Positions 33,174 to 43,575 are shown, counted from the first letter of the stretch. The stretch is DNA of 64,000 nucleotides from Nymphalis io (GCF_905147045.1 NC_065903.1:11966001-12030000); one strand, 5' to 3'. Numbers and translations are program-made. The notes: generated from the sequence alone by a model not told the origin.

Positions 33174-33650
33174 GGCCGATGGCACAGTGGTTAGAAATCG
33201 TGAATCTTTACTGAAAATTTTTAATTATCTCGTGAATTTAATCTTTTTTTTTTATAGAATAGGAAGGTGGACGAGCATATGGGCCACCTGATGGTAAGTA
33301 GTCACCAAACGCCCATAGACATTGGCATTGTAAGAAATGTCAACCATCGCTTACATAGCCAATGCGCCACCAACCTTGAGAACTAAGATTTTATGTCCCT
33401 TGTGCCTGTAATTACACTGGCTCACTCACCCTTCAAACCGGAACACAACAATATCAAGTATTGCTGTTTTGCGGTAGAATATCTGATAAGTGGGTGGTAC
33501 CTACCCAGACAAGCTTGCACAAAGCCATACCACCAGTAAAAATCTGTTATATATGTATCTACTAACCCGTATATGAGCAGTGTGGTGGAACAAACTTCAA
33601 ACTTCTTCTCAAGGAAAAGAAAGCCTTAGCCCAACAATGAGACATTTTAG
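33174..33650 (+). mobile_element. SINE family A relative split by a family B insertion
   Basis: The left part has GCCGATGGCACAGTGGTTAG and GTGAATCTTTACTGAAAAT up to about 33246. The right part resumes as GAGCAGTGTGGTGGAACAAAC ... GCCTTAGCCCAACAATGAGACA. Between them lies a family B element. Part of the middle of A is also missing, so the host copy was already worn or suffered a deletion. Confidence 0.7.
33247..33540 (-). mobile_element. retroposon family B nested in family A
   Basis: Near-consensus full-length copy; the T-run at the left is its tail, the right end is CCACCAGTAAAA. AATCT occurs on both sides, a weak TSD candidate. Confidence 0.9.
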
Positions 33651-34050
33651 GGTATTTCTTATTCTTGTTAAATATAATAAATGCTTAAAATAAAATCAAT
33701 TAAACGATAAATATTATTATTATATATTTACAAAATTCAGTTATTTATCAATATTTATATTTCTCACAAGTTTTGTTTTATTTTAACCGTGCTCTGTTTA
33801 CCTCATGACAAAAACTTTTGTTTTGATAACAGATAACGTAATGTACACTCTTATTTATCTTTTTCAAATGTGGATAAATACGAAGAACGCGTCGCGATAA
33901 GCCGTGACAGATTTATAATAAGTTCAACATTAGAACGATAACGTCAAACTTATTGTCTTCTAAATTTATATCTTATCAGAATTTGACTTTAAATATCAAT
34001 TAATATATTCAAAGTATGTTATAAAGTTGACGTTTTAAAAAGTTTCACAA
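33651..34050. other. start of netrin intron 1 (netrin sense), AT-rich
   Basis: This is the first part of the intron downstream of the netrin exon on the minus strand. No branch point or acceptor with a following netrin-like frame is visible here or anywhere down to position 1. Confidence 0.5.
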
Positions 34051-34052
34051 AC
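34051..34052 (-). other. Net: netrin exon splice donor (GT)
   Basis: On the minus strand the exon end reads TGCAAAG|GTTTGTG. The split codon is phase 1 (G|..), so the next residue would be A, D, E, G or V. Reading on instead gives a stop two codons later (G L *), which supports splicing here. Confidence 0.85.
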
Positions 34053-35061
34053 CTTTGCATTCGTTCGCGTCGCGCGCCGTTGCTCGTCCCCACGGTCTGT
34101 CGAAATGGAACGGCTTGCATCTTTCGCAATCCCTCCCCGCCGTGTTGTGCTTACAATCGCACGCCAGCTGGACCCCCGGGCTCTCCTCGCCCTTCGCCGG
34201 GATGCACCTGGATGCATGTCCGTTGCACTTGCATCGACCACCGACTGCGAAATCCGAAACGGCATAGTGCTGCGAGCCCGGTGCGGCCTGTTTCTTACTG
34301 TCCACCTCGTCTCCTTCGTTCACCATGTGCAGTCGATTAAACACGACTCGTACGTCAGTCGCCGTAACCCAGTCTTGAAGGACGGGGGATATATCGAAGT
34401 TAGCTGCGCTCGGACGTCCCTCCAAGGTGCTAAACGCGAGTCTAGCACCCCCAGAACTCTCCCCGGCGAGCCTGTGTGAATCGGAACACCTCGCTTCCTG
34501 CTCATTTGCAGCGGTCACCGTCGCTTTATTCGGCCGCCCGTACACTCGCCTACATTGGCTCGAATAGAATTGGAAAGGTTGCCAAGTGACCCCGTAATCC
34601 GCGCTTTTGTATATAGCTACAGAGTCAGGACGCGCCGCCTTCGGACAGAATTGCAAGCTAACATACGTGAGCTCATACTTTTTGCCAAGGGATAGAGTGA
34701 GGGACACGTTGTCAGGAGGAGAGTCATAGGAGGCTGGTGGGAGCGCGGCGGATCTCCAGCAGGTTACATCGTGTGGGTTGTTCAAGTCGGTTAGGTGGGC
34801 CGGTGGGTTTCGGCGTTCTGTGCGGGTAGCATCACATACTCGGCAGGCATTCTCGGGATTTTGGTCTCCGGGAGGGTCGCAGAGTCGTTCTGGGCCCCGT
34901 CGGCCGCAGATGGAGGAAGCCACCACGGGGTTCCCGAAAGCTGCGTTGACGAAGTCCGGGATGCAACGTCTCGGGCGGCCGTCTTCGTAGCAGGGGTCGG
35001 GCGGGGAGGCCGCCAGCGCAAGGGCCGCGGTGGCGAGGAAGGCCACGGCGCGGGCGGGCAT
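34053..35061 (-). CDS. Net: netrin, exon with signal peptide, LamNT and first EGF domain (partial gene)
   Basis: Netrins are secreted laminin-related guidance cues that bind DCC/Frazzled and UNC-5 receptors. The start is the ATG at 35061; an in-frame TGA lies two codons upstream (35070-35068), and the intervening GTG is not a eukaryotic start. Residues 1 to about 18 form an Ala/Leu-rich signal peptide. The laminin N-terminal domain spans about 24-276, with netrin hallmarks CIPDFVNAAFGNPV, WQPFQFYSSQC and VVFNRLHM, and an N-glycosylation site, NVS. The first laminin-EGF repeat spans 277-336 and has all eight cysteines (277, 279, 286, 301, 303, 312, 315, 335), with RCKPFHFDRPWGRATARDANEC. The exon stops right after it. 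The remaining EGF repeats and the C-terminal NTR domain lie on exons outside the window. Whether it is orthologous to fly NetA or NetB cannot be decided. The exon is far more GC- and CpG-rich than its surroundings. Confidence 0.95.
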
Positions 35062-35205
35062 GCTCACTCACTCGTCACTCACTCGCGAAAGTTCGAACAA
35101 CAACGACACGTGCGCGCCGGTCGGATGCCGCCGGCAGACTAACTCGCGGGGCGGGAGCTTACGAGCTTCGGTACGCGCTGGGCGACTTTGTTAGTGAAAG
35201 TTTTT
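35062..35205 (-). promoter_or_regulatory. Net: netrin 5' leader / CpG-rich upstream region
   Basis: The CpG-rich island of the coding exon continues about 140 bp past the start codon and then falls abruptly to AT-rich DNA near 35205. Just before the ATG the minus strand has GAGTGAGTGACGAGTGAGTG, a short GAGT repeat that puts a TGA in frame. No TATA box or clear initiator was found; the region may be 5' UTR ending at a TSS near 35150-35200, or the tail of a leader spliced from an upstream exon. Confidence 0.55.
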
Positions 35206-36151
35206 TCTTTCGCGGCACCTGGATATTATCTCTATTTAATGAAATTTAATTATTAAAACAAACGATTACGTTTTATACAATTTTATTAAAGTAGTAAGAT
35301 ATAATAATCTTTAATATAGTATTAATTGGTTCCAATGCGTCTACTTATTTCTGTTACTCGGCGGTCTGTATTTTTGTATACGATTATTATGATACGATGT
35401 ATGTCTGCAAGAGCACTACTCATTAACTGCTGAAAATAAAATAACATTTAAAATAATAAATTATAATACTTATATTCGGTGTTTTTAGAATACAATATAA
35501 TATATATAATAAATTATCTCACACTGTTTAAATTTAAGGGGTCTAAGCCTTTAAACCACATTAAGGGCTTTTATTCCTTCAATAACAAAGCTTTTGTGTT
35601 GTACAAAGCTTTGTTCGTCTATTTTAAATTGATTGCAATTCAAATGTAATAAATGCAATAAATTAAATAGAATATATAAGTATCACATGCTATTAAATTA
35701 TAAATGATTTTACTTAATAATTATATAATAATAATAAGTATTTATGTATTTAAGTTATTTATTTATTAGAACAACGTACATATAATATTATTTCTTAATA
35801 TTACAAATTAAGCGATTATTTTACAGTTATTTACAACATGCATAAATTATTTCTTTTTCGAGAAACAATGACAGGACTAAGAAAATTAAAAGCAAAGAAA
35901 TAGTTATAATTTACAATAAACCAAAAAATACTTACATATATAAAAAGCAAAAGGAAAATGTATATAATGTTATATAATAAGTTCTTATCATAGTATGTAT
36001 TTTTTATATATTTTAAGAGTTATATTTATATATGAGATTAATTATTTTTTCCTTCACAATGTTTTAAGGGCATAGCATTCAACATAACCTATTGTAAAAC
36101 CAATATATTATACCCAAGAAAAGATCGATTTGGTAACACACGAACAACAAA
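35206..36151. other. very AT-rich upstream sequence, nothing recognised
   Basis: No repeat family, gene or promoter motif is recognised in this block immediately upstream of the netrin CpG region. Confidence 0.45.
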
Positions 36152-36458
36152 TACAGTAACAGTAACAGCCTGTTAATGTCCCACTGCTGGGCTAAGGCCT
36201 CTTCTCCCTTTTGAGGAGAAGATTTGGAGCTTATTCCACCACGCTGCTCCAATGCGGATTGGTAGAATACACATGTGGCAGAATTTCAATGAAATTATAC
36301 ACATGCAGGTTTCCTCACGATGTTTTCCTTCACCGTCAAGCACGAGATGAATTATAAACACAAATTAAGCACATAAACATTCAGTGGTGCTTGCCCGGGT
36401 TTGAACCCACGATCATCGGTTAAGATTCACGCGTTCTCACCACTAGGCCATCTCGGCT
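36152..36458 (-). mobile_element. SINE family A, full length
   Basis: The left end is a duplicated tail unit, ACAGTAACAGTAACAG (complement of GTTACT repeats), then the near-consensus body, the B box GGGTTCAAACCCGGG and the head AGCCGAGATGGCCTAGTGG. Both pol III boxes are intact. Confidence 0.93.
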
Positions 36459-36887
36459 TCAACACATAATATGTACTAAAGATACATATTATATATTATA
36501 TTGTTGAAAGGAGGACGTACAAAGTTGCTTACCTGTTTTTTATTGAATAAGTCTCTTAGTGTAAAAATAGTTAAATTTTAGTAAATAAAAATATTTTCTA
36601 AAAGTTATTAAGAAAACTACGTCGAATTATAATAATACGTTTTATAATATAAAAAGGCATTATTTTAATAAATTCATATTCTAACTTCAAAGGTAAGTCG
36701 CAAACAATATTATCTTAATTTATGTCCTTAAGCATCAGACGGTCTTCCCCTTCGCAGTAAGCTCAAAAACGCCGCTTGAATGATAATAACATTGAGAAAC
36801 TTCTCAATGGGCTCATATCAAACAGAATATACTAAATATTGAGATTATATTTACAAATAAAATATACTTCAAATTAAATATGTATAG
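36459..36887. other. AT-rich sequence, nothing recognised
   Basis: No gene or repeat family seen. Confidence 0.4.
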
Positions 36888-37104
36888 CTGTCTCGTTGGT
36901 CAAGAAGATAAAATGTGCAGCTGTGGTTCATGGGGTCGTAGGTTCGATTTCCTGGTCAGGCCAAAAAATTAATAGAAACTTGATGGTGTTATACATCCAT
37001 GCCTCGGATAATACGTAAATCATTGATCCTGCTCCTGATCTGTTTCCGATTGCGCATACATTGCGCTTTAATAGTTCCAGAGCAGTTGGCTAGTATTTGC
37101 GAAC
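36888..37104 (+). mobile_element. SINE family D, decayed
   Basis: GCTGTCTCGTTGGTCAAGAAG (A-box region), GTAGGTTCGATTTCCTGG (good B box), ATGCCTCGGATAATACGTAAA and CAGTTGGCTAG follow family D with deletions. A family F element begins at its right edge. Confidence 0.7.
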
Positions 37105-37105
37105 G

Positions 37106-37642
37106 GGGTCCAATTCTACTAAACAATTGTCACTCTTTCGCAATCGCATCGTAACATAGTTGTTGCCGTTTATCCGTTTACCTATTCTACTAACACAACC
37201 ACCCAGTTACGTTTCGATTGAAGTCTTGATTTTTATAGAATAGGTAGGCGGAACGACCAAATGAACCACCTGATGGTAAGTGGTCACAAATGCCAATAGA
37301 CGTAGACATTGTAAGACATGTGCAATGGTTACGCTTAAAACACCAATGTACCACCAACCTTGAGAACTAAGACGTTATGTCCCATGTTCCTGTAATTACA
37401 CTAGCTCACTCACCCTTCAAACCAGAACACAACAATACCAAGTACTGCTGTTTTGCGGTAGAATATCTAATGAGTGGGTGGTACCTACCCAGACGAGCTT
37501 GCACAAAGCCCTAAGAGAACGTATCGTAGCCATTATAAATTAGTAGAAACCAAGTTACGATTCAAGTGTTTATTTTTGTGAGGAATTAAATCAGGAACGT
37601 ATCGTAATCGTTGTAAATTAGTCGAATTAACCCTCTGAGTTA
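37106..37642. mobile_element. MITE-like family F, copy 4, interrupted by family B
   Basis: The left end GGGGTCCAATTCTACTAAAC and right end AATTAGTCGAATTAACCC are inverted. The central part holds a family B element (37232-37514). A short F-like segment, GAACGTATCGTAGCCATTATAAATTAGTAGAA, directly after B and a second GGAACGTATCGTAATCG near the end suggest a small internal duplication. Confidence 0.7.
37232..37514 (-). mobile_element. retroposon family B nested in family F
   Basis: TTTTTATAGAATAGGTAGGCGG at the left; the right end AGCTTGCACAAAGCCCTAAG lacks the final ACCACCAGT. Moderately diverged. Confidence 0.87.
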
Positions 37643-38404
37643 GGTTTAATTTTATTATAATACGTATTTAACACAACCTTCCAATTAAGCACGAGCTTAA
37701 TTATCGCTTTCCATAAATTTATTTTCTTAAAATACAATTAAATTACATAAACATGTATTTATTATAATTTAAAAGCGTAAATATAGCATATTGTCAGTGT
37801 ACATTGGTATTTATATTAAACTAACATTTGTACAGCACGCGTGTATATTTAAACTACCCGCATAATAACTATGTCAAGCTTAATTACAGAAATATGCTAA
37901 GCTCTTTTTAATTATTTCAAGATAAACGTATTACACATTTAATTTTATCTCGTAGCTCTATAGCGGGGGGCTTCCAAAGTATTTTATCTACTAAAATAGA
38001 GTTTTCGTTTTAGAAGATGAAAAGTAAAAAAATATGCACTAATAACAACAGTTGATATATTTATTTATATTATTTACTGGCTACCTGTCTCGGCTTCTCA
38101 CCGGAATAGTTTAATTTAGTAGAATAAGTTCGTTAATCGTAATTCATAATATAACTCTATCGGTTTACGGGTCCACGTTAGTACCAATGGTCCAGCTCTA
38201 CCTGCTTTTTAGCATACATTTTTAACAATGATCATCAACCAGCCAATTTACACAAAATCTTAATTCATTTTATACCTAAACCTTCCTCTGAAATTACTCC
38301 TTCCGGTGGTGAAAAGCTTATAAGAAGCCGGTCAGTGTTTTTGGAGCTTATCGCGTTCAGACAGACAGACAGTTTGATATAAAAATTAATAAAAAGTAAT
38401 TATA
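37643..38404. other. AT-rich sequence, nothing recognised
   Basis: A GACAGACAGACAG microsatellite lies at about 38361-38373. No gene seen. Confidence 0.4.
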
Positions 38405-38540
38405 TATCCAGTGGATATAACACGTGAATTTAATGGGAGATCGCAAATTCTAATCCGAGTTAGAAACATGGAATTTTCATGTGGATAATTTGAGTTTTTA
38501 ATTTATCTAGAACGCGAGGTGAAGAAAAAAAACTTAAACC
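38405..38540 (+). repeat. SINE family A relative, decayed
   Basis: TCCAGTGGATATAACACGTGAATTT, GAGATCGCAAATTCTAATCCG and GGAATTTTCATGTGGATAA follow the family A head order. Confidence 0.5.
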
Positions 38541-38858
38541 ATAAATGTACATATGGTACAAAGGTACACAATGGCAATATAACATTTCAACGAACAATTC
38601 TATCATATTTATTTCTGCCCACGACATTCCCAACCTTATATCTCCGGGTTACTAGTGAGAATCCCGTGACGAACAAACCCAATAACTATTTACAGGTATG
38701 ACCCGAGATTTGAGCCCGGGACGTCAATTCAATTCAATTTTTTTACTTTTAACACAATACACATGTTTAGTCACTATATTTATGACATGCAAATATTTCA
38801 ACTTCTATAAAAACTAAAATACTGTTACTTTTCTATAAAAAAAATAAAAAATTGGTTT

Positions 38859-39129
38859 TTATTATATATGACTAGCATATGGGCCACCTGATGGTAAGTG
38901 GACACCAACGCCTATAGACATTGGCATTGTAAGAAATGTTAACAATCGCTTACTTCGCGAATGCGCCACCAACCTTGAGAACTAAGATTTTATGTCCCTT
39001 GTGTAATTACACTGGCTCACTCACCCCTCAAATCGGTAGACAACAATACCAAATACTGCTGTTTTGCGGTAGAATATCTAATGAGTGGGTGGTACCTACC
39101 CAGTCGAGCTTGCACAAAACCACCAGTAA
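38859..39129 (-). mobile_element. retroposon family B, full length but tail-eroded
   Basis: TGACTAGCATATGGGCCACCTG at the left (tail side worn) to CTTGCACAAAACCACCAGTAAA at the right, with small deletions (CTTGTGTAATTACACTGG). Confidence 0.87.
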
Positions 39130-39246
39130 AACCATACCATTAAATTACATTACATTATACGGGTCGAGTCACAATATACATTTGGTTTTGCGTCCATTTA
39201 ATTTTACTAATAGACGAAAGGATACAAATGAAATTAATATATAATA

Positions 39247-39506
39247 TAATAATAATAATATCCTGGGACATTTTTCACACACAGCCATCTGAACCAAATT
39301 AAGCTTGTACAAAGCTTGTGCTATGGAAACCAGACAACTGATATACTACCATTCTTTTGTAAATACATACTTATATAGATAATTACACCCAGACTCAGGA
39401 CAAACAGACATGTCCATGCACACAAATGTCTGTCCTGGGTGGGAATCGAACCCACAACCTTCGGCCTGAAAGGCAAGTGTTCTACCAACCACGCCAACCG
39501 GCTCAA
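39247..39506 (-). mobile_element. SINE family C, full length
   Basis: The (AAT)n tail at the left, complete body and tRNA-like head with intact B box (GGGAATCGAACCCAC on this strand) ending GCCAACCGGCTC. Low divergence. Confidence 0.9.
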
Positions 39507-39753
39507 AATATTATATACATCAACACCGATCAATCCTCTTCACGGCTTGTCCAACTGTACTTTACATTCTGTGATCTCTTGGCACAGCTAAAATCCAATC
39601 AGCAAAGAAATGACTGCTGTACATTGTCACATGTAGTTATATAATATTATATATTTAAAAAATATTATTTTTAACGCAATAGAAACATTTTGAACATTTG
39701 TCACGAAGAATCGCTCTAGACCGGCGCCACGGGCTGTAAAATCAGCAACAAAA

Positions 39754-39843
39754 ATTCTTAATATAATATTTGGTCCAGTTTATATATTCTTAATATAATA
39801 TATGGTCCAGTTTATATATTCTTAATATAATGTATGGTCCAGT
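39754..39843. repeat. 32-bp tandem repeat, 2.8 units
   Basis: ATTCTTAATATAATAT.TGGTCCAG starts at 39754, 39786 and 39818, a period of exactly 32 bp with one or two changes per unit. The last unit ends where the hairpin at 39844 begins. Confidence 0.9.
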
Positions 39844-39875
39844 TATCGTCTTGTTATGAAACTAACAAGACGATA
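39844..39875. repeat. perfect 13-bp inverted repeat (hairpin)
   Basis: TATCGTCTTGTTA and its exact complement TAACAAGACGATA are separated by the 6-nt loop TGAAAC. There is no T-run typical of a bacterial terminator and no tRNA-like part. Confidence 0.9.
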
Positions 39876-39915
39876 TAAACATAACAAATAGTAGATTATT
39901 AAATGAAGATATTTT

Positions 39916-40288
39916 GACTCGTAGGTCTTGTGGCTTGATCAAAGGCCGCAGACCCGGAGGTCCTGGGGTCAATTCCCAGGTCGGGCCAATAAAAAGTTAT
40001 TGGATTTTTCTGTTAGAAAATTCTCAATAGCAGCCCTGAATCTGGAAGTTGGAAGTGTGTTCACTCTCGTGCCTCGGAAAGCACGTAAAGCCGTTGGCCC
40101 TGCGCCTGAACTCTTTCCGGTCGTGTCGGATTGCCGTCCCATCGGATTATGAGAGTTAGGGAATAGAGAGGGCACCTGTGATTGCGCACACACTTGTGCA
40201 CTATAATATCTCCAGCGTAATAGGCTAATCTCTCTTAAGGTTGGCCGCCGTGGCCGAAATCGGTCCGAAGGACATTATCATCATCATC
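39916..40288 (+). mobile_element. SINE family D, short form
   Basis: GACTCGTAGGTCTTGTGGC (eroded A box), GGGGTCAATTCCCAGG (B box), complete D body, ending GAAGGACATTATC(ATC)n. This is the normal D end without the extension seen at 21393 and 42985. GAAGAT lies on both sides (near 39905 and 40297), a weak TSD. Confidence 0.87.
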
Positions 40289-40317
40289 AACAAACGAAGA
40301 TTGTGGGTGCAAATCTT

Positions 40318-40508
40318 ACCGAGATTTTATCAGCGAGATTTACGAGTTGAATTTTTGTTTTAAATTCATCACGTGAATGAAAATATATTGAGAAAATTTG
40401 CTAAGTAATCCGTCTGGGAATAAAACTCGAAACGCACTTTTTTTTTAAATAAACCGATAACATAGGAATATAATAGGATTTAACTTTTAAATATCAAGTA
40501 GACATAAA
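40318..40508. other. AT-rich sequence, possible family A scrap
   Basis: TTTTGTTTTAAATTCATCACGTGAATG and GAAAATATATTGAGAAAATTTGC weakly resemble family A. Confidence 0.3.
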
Positions 40509-41066
40509 TAAAAAACCTTCTTCTTTAATGGGGTCATTAACAAATATTTTAAAACGCATACCTAAAAAAATAAAGTATAACATTTACAATACTCTAGTAA
40601 AATCACATTTATTGTATTTAGTAGAAATATGGGGTAATACTGGAAAAACAAAATTGCAAGAACTACAAAGAAAACAAAAAAAAAATAATTAAAATACTTT
40701 TTCGATATCCTCCACCCTTGACATCAACAACTATACTTTACAAGGAAACAAACATTATGAACCTACGACAACCTACAACAACAACTTTATGTATACAATA
40801 ATTCTTGTATTCTTATTAGAAAAATTATTAATAAATCGATACATTTAGATACGTTGACGTTCATAAAACAAAGCAGTAAAAGTAGCACCCGTAGACCAAG
40901 TTCTCTTAAAAATTAGAACCAAATTTGCAAAAAAAAAATTACTTTCGATGGAGCACAACTTTATAACAAATTACCATCTTGTATAAAAAATGTAAACTCA
41001 GTTAACGGGTTTAAGTCTCAACTCTCAAAATATATTTTCGAGAATACCCACTTTTATAGCGATTAA
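40509..41066 (+). pseudogene. dead Jockey-like reverse transcriptase, C-terminal part
   Basis: The frame reads SLMGSLTNILKRIPKK and LVKSHLLYLVEIWGN, the region after the RT core. It is broken in an A-run near 40675-40687, where a one-base shift is needed to continue as KILFRYPPPLTSTTILYK. Further stops and frame changes lie near 40790-40920. It ends YNKLPSCIKNVNS and FENTHFYSD before TAA at 41064-41066. The RT catalytic motifs are absent. The AT-rich stretch to about 41200 may be its 3' UTR. The sequence differs from the left-edge LINE, so it is a separate lineage. Confidence 0.75.
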
Positions 41067-41208
41067 AATATATACAACGATTTAATTATATTCTATGCCG
41101 TTAACTCAGTACCAACTTATAAGGCGAATATTTTTATTGTTACATTTATCATGCTGTTCTCATGTAAGTGAATCTGTCTTTTTGAGAATAAATTCTTTAA
41201 ACCTCTGG

Positions 41209-41377
41209 CTTTAATTCATATTGTGTTTGGCGGTGAAAGAAAACATCTAGAGATTGCATTTGCCGAATAAAATTCTGACACATATGTAACCATACCCATT
41301 TTAGCTTGATAGAATAAGCTCCAAACATTCTCAATAGAAGAGAAAATCTTTGTCTAACAGTGGCCTATTTACAGGTA
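41209..41377 (+). repeat. SINE family A relative, body only, decayed
   Basis: TTTAATTCATATTGTGTTTGGCGGTGAAAG, AAATTCTGACACATATGTAACC and ATAAGCTCCAAACATTCTC follow the family A order. Confidence 0.6.
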
Positions 41378-42984
41378 CTTAGCTTTTATAAATTAATTAC
41401 ATAAGCCAAAATGAATGCAAATATATTAACCTTAACAGCAAAAAATAATTTTAGCATCATACATTTGGCAACATGAAATATGAATAGGTATAGGCAAGCG
41501 TGCTACATCTTAGACCGTGTCGATGCTTAACATCAGGCAAGTCAACGGTCGAACGCTGGCGTACTCATAGTAAAAAAAAAAAATATGAAGGATCATATTA
41601 TAACTGTTTGTGTTGCTTCCCCAGGTCAACTTAGTATACGATCATCAATAGACAAAACTAAGCATTCAACAGTGTAATATCTCGATAGATAAATCTGATA
41701 AAGGCACAAAGCAGATATAACCGTGTTACACGCAAATGTACCGGAAATGTTATTACAGCAACCCTTATCTCGGACACCGATAATTAGACGCTTCCTATCT
41801 GCGCGACTGTACCGTCCCCCGAGGTACTGTACCTGCGGTTTCTGAACTTTATGACTGTTATTAACTGTCCCGTCACGATTTCCCTGTTCTTTAAGCAAAT
41901 ATATTAATTAATTAATGGTCCAGTTGTCAAAGTCATATCATCTCTGAAATCAACTTTAAAATATATTTTAAAACACAAACGTACCTTATTTTTCTTTAAT
42001 TTTGCAATAAAATAACTTGAACGTTTCTAGGATCCTGTTGTAAAGCGTATACATTGTCTTATATAATATTTTTTAGCCCTGTGTAGTCGGGTAACATTCG
42101 TAGCTAGTTTATGCTCGTTCCTGGTACTGGTTGTATGTACGACAACAATTTCTATGAAAGTCATTTATATTTTTAAGAATATAGAGTTCAAATGCATTAC
42201 CAATGATTTTATATGCTTTCCAAATTAAACACTGCCAACTCCTAAACTATTTGCTAGCAGAACCCAGGGATTTAAACCAGAACCTCAGGATTCATAGCGC
42301 ATCTAATCTAAGCCAACGAAGAAGTTACCCTCATTTTGAAGAACTATTTGATTCCTAACCTAGTGATTAAACCCAGGCCCTCAGGAACTTTTAATAATAT
42401 CATTTTCTAAAAAATCATACAAATTACTAATCAAGATAATGTTGTAATTAGTTTTGTGAATTTCGTAATAATTCATTATCTAAATGAAATAAATAAGCAT
42501 CTATATAATATATATAAAGATAATAATTACGTACAATTGTTAATTATGCGTCAAGAATTATTGCATTGACTGAATTAGCAAAGGGGGCCTCCCTTTTGAA
42601 ATGGGGGACACGTTAATTGCTTTAATAGAAGTCGTTTATACTATATATCCTAATATAACAGAATGAATACATTGTCTCTTCGTATTTCATTTTATAATTT
42701 AAAACACATTTATATATATAAACTTAGGTAAAAGCAAAACCTGGCATACATTATATACATATATATTATACGGATGTCAAGTCTCACTTCGCCCCCGGGT
42801 CCTGAGCATAAATATGTAATTTTATAGACGGATTATCTGTAAAAATTGTCTTTATTTGTAATAGAATGCCGTAAAGTTTTTATCTATCTATCATGACAAT
42901 CGGTCAAACGTTATCGATGTCGATTAATCTCAAATAGATTTACTAACATCCAATTATAAATATAATGTTATAATAATGTCCTAG
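41378..42984. other. AT-rich sequence, nothing recognised
   Basis: A GC-richer stretch at about 41755-41885 contains an unsupported 90-codon open frame on the minus strand. No gene called. Confidence 0.4.
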
Positions 42985-43575
42985 TGAAATAGAAATACTT
43001 GTTGTGAGGATGTGACTCAACTATGTCGACGCCACTCAATTTTTAGTTATTCTACGCAAAACCTACATCAGATCTACAGAGAAGAAGCGGAAAGTATCTC
43101 AATATTTACCAACTCTTTCCAATATATAAATAAGTGGTGTTAATGATACACATTTTTTATATATCCAGCAAGAAACTCAACAAATACTCGCTGTTTTATT
43201 ATAAATTTATAATAATGTCCTCCAAATCGATTTCGGCCACGGCGGCCAATCTCAAGAGAGATTAGCCAACTGCGCAGGACATATTATAGTGCACAAGTGT
43301 GTGCGCAAACACAGGTGCACTCTCTATGCCCTAACTCTCATAATCCGATGAGACGGCAATCCGACACGACTGGAAAGAGTTCAGGCGCAGGACCAACGTC
43401 TTTACGTGCTTTCCGAGGCACGGGAGTGTATACACTTCCAACTTCCAGACTCCGGGCTGCTATTGAGAATTTTCTGACAGAAAAACCCAATAACTTTTTA
43501 TTGGCCCGACCTGGAAATCGAACCCAGGACCTCTGGGTCTGCGGCCTTAGATCAAACCACTAGACCAACGAGGCA
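42985..43575 (-). mobile_element. SINE family D, long composite form, inverted partner
   Basis: The reverse complement aligns end to end with 21393-21982, including the same D-to-extension junction, with only scattered differences. Head TGCCTCGTTGGTCTAGTGG and B box GGGTTCGATTTCC are intact. An additional AGGACATTATTATAA lies just outside the left end (about 42968-42982), repeating the motif at the D-extension junction. Confidence 0.87.

Noticed and set aside
34055..34479. Open frames on the plus strand across the netrin exon
   Set aside because: They are antisense shadows of a GC-rich coding exon; the minus-strand protein is unmistakably netrin.
35062..35067. GTG at 35067 as an upstream netrin start
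   Set aside because: Eukaryotic translation would start at the ATG at 35061; an in-frame TGA directly precedes the GTG.
39754..39843. Direct repeats as a CRISPR-like array
   Set aside because: The 32-bp units are contiguous with no spacers, and the genome is eukaryotic.
40016..40193. Open frames inside SINE family D copies (also 21365-21670 and 43297-43563)
   Set aside because: The same short peptide-like frames recur in all D copies and shift with mutations; they reflect SINE composition, not genes.
41626..41898. 90-codon minus-strand open frame in a GC-richer patch
   Set aside because: No domain or conserved motif is visible.
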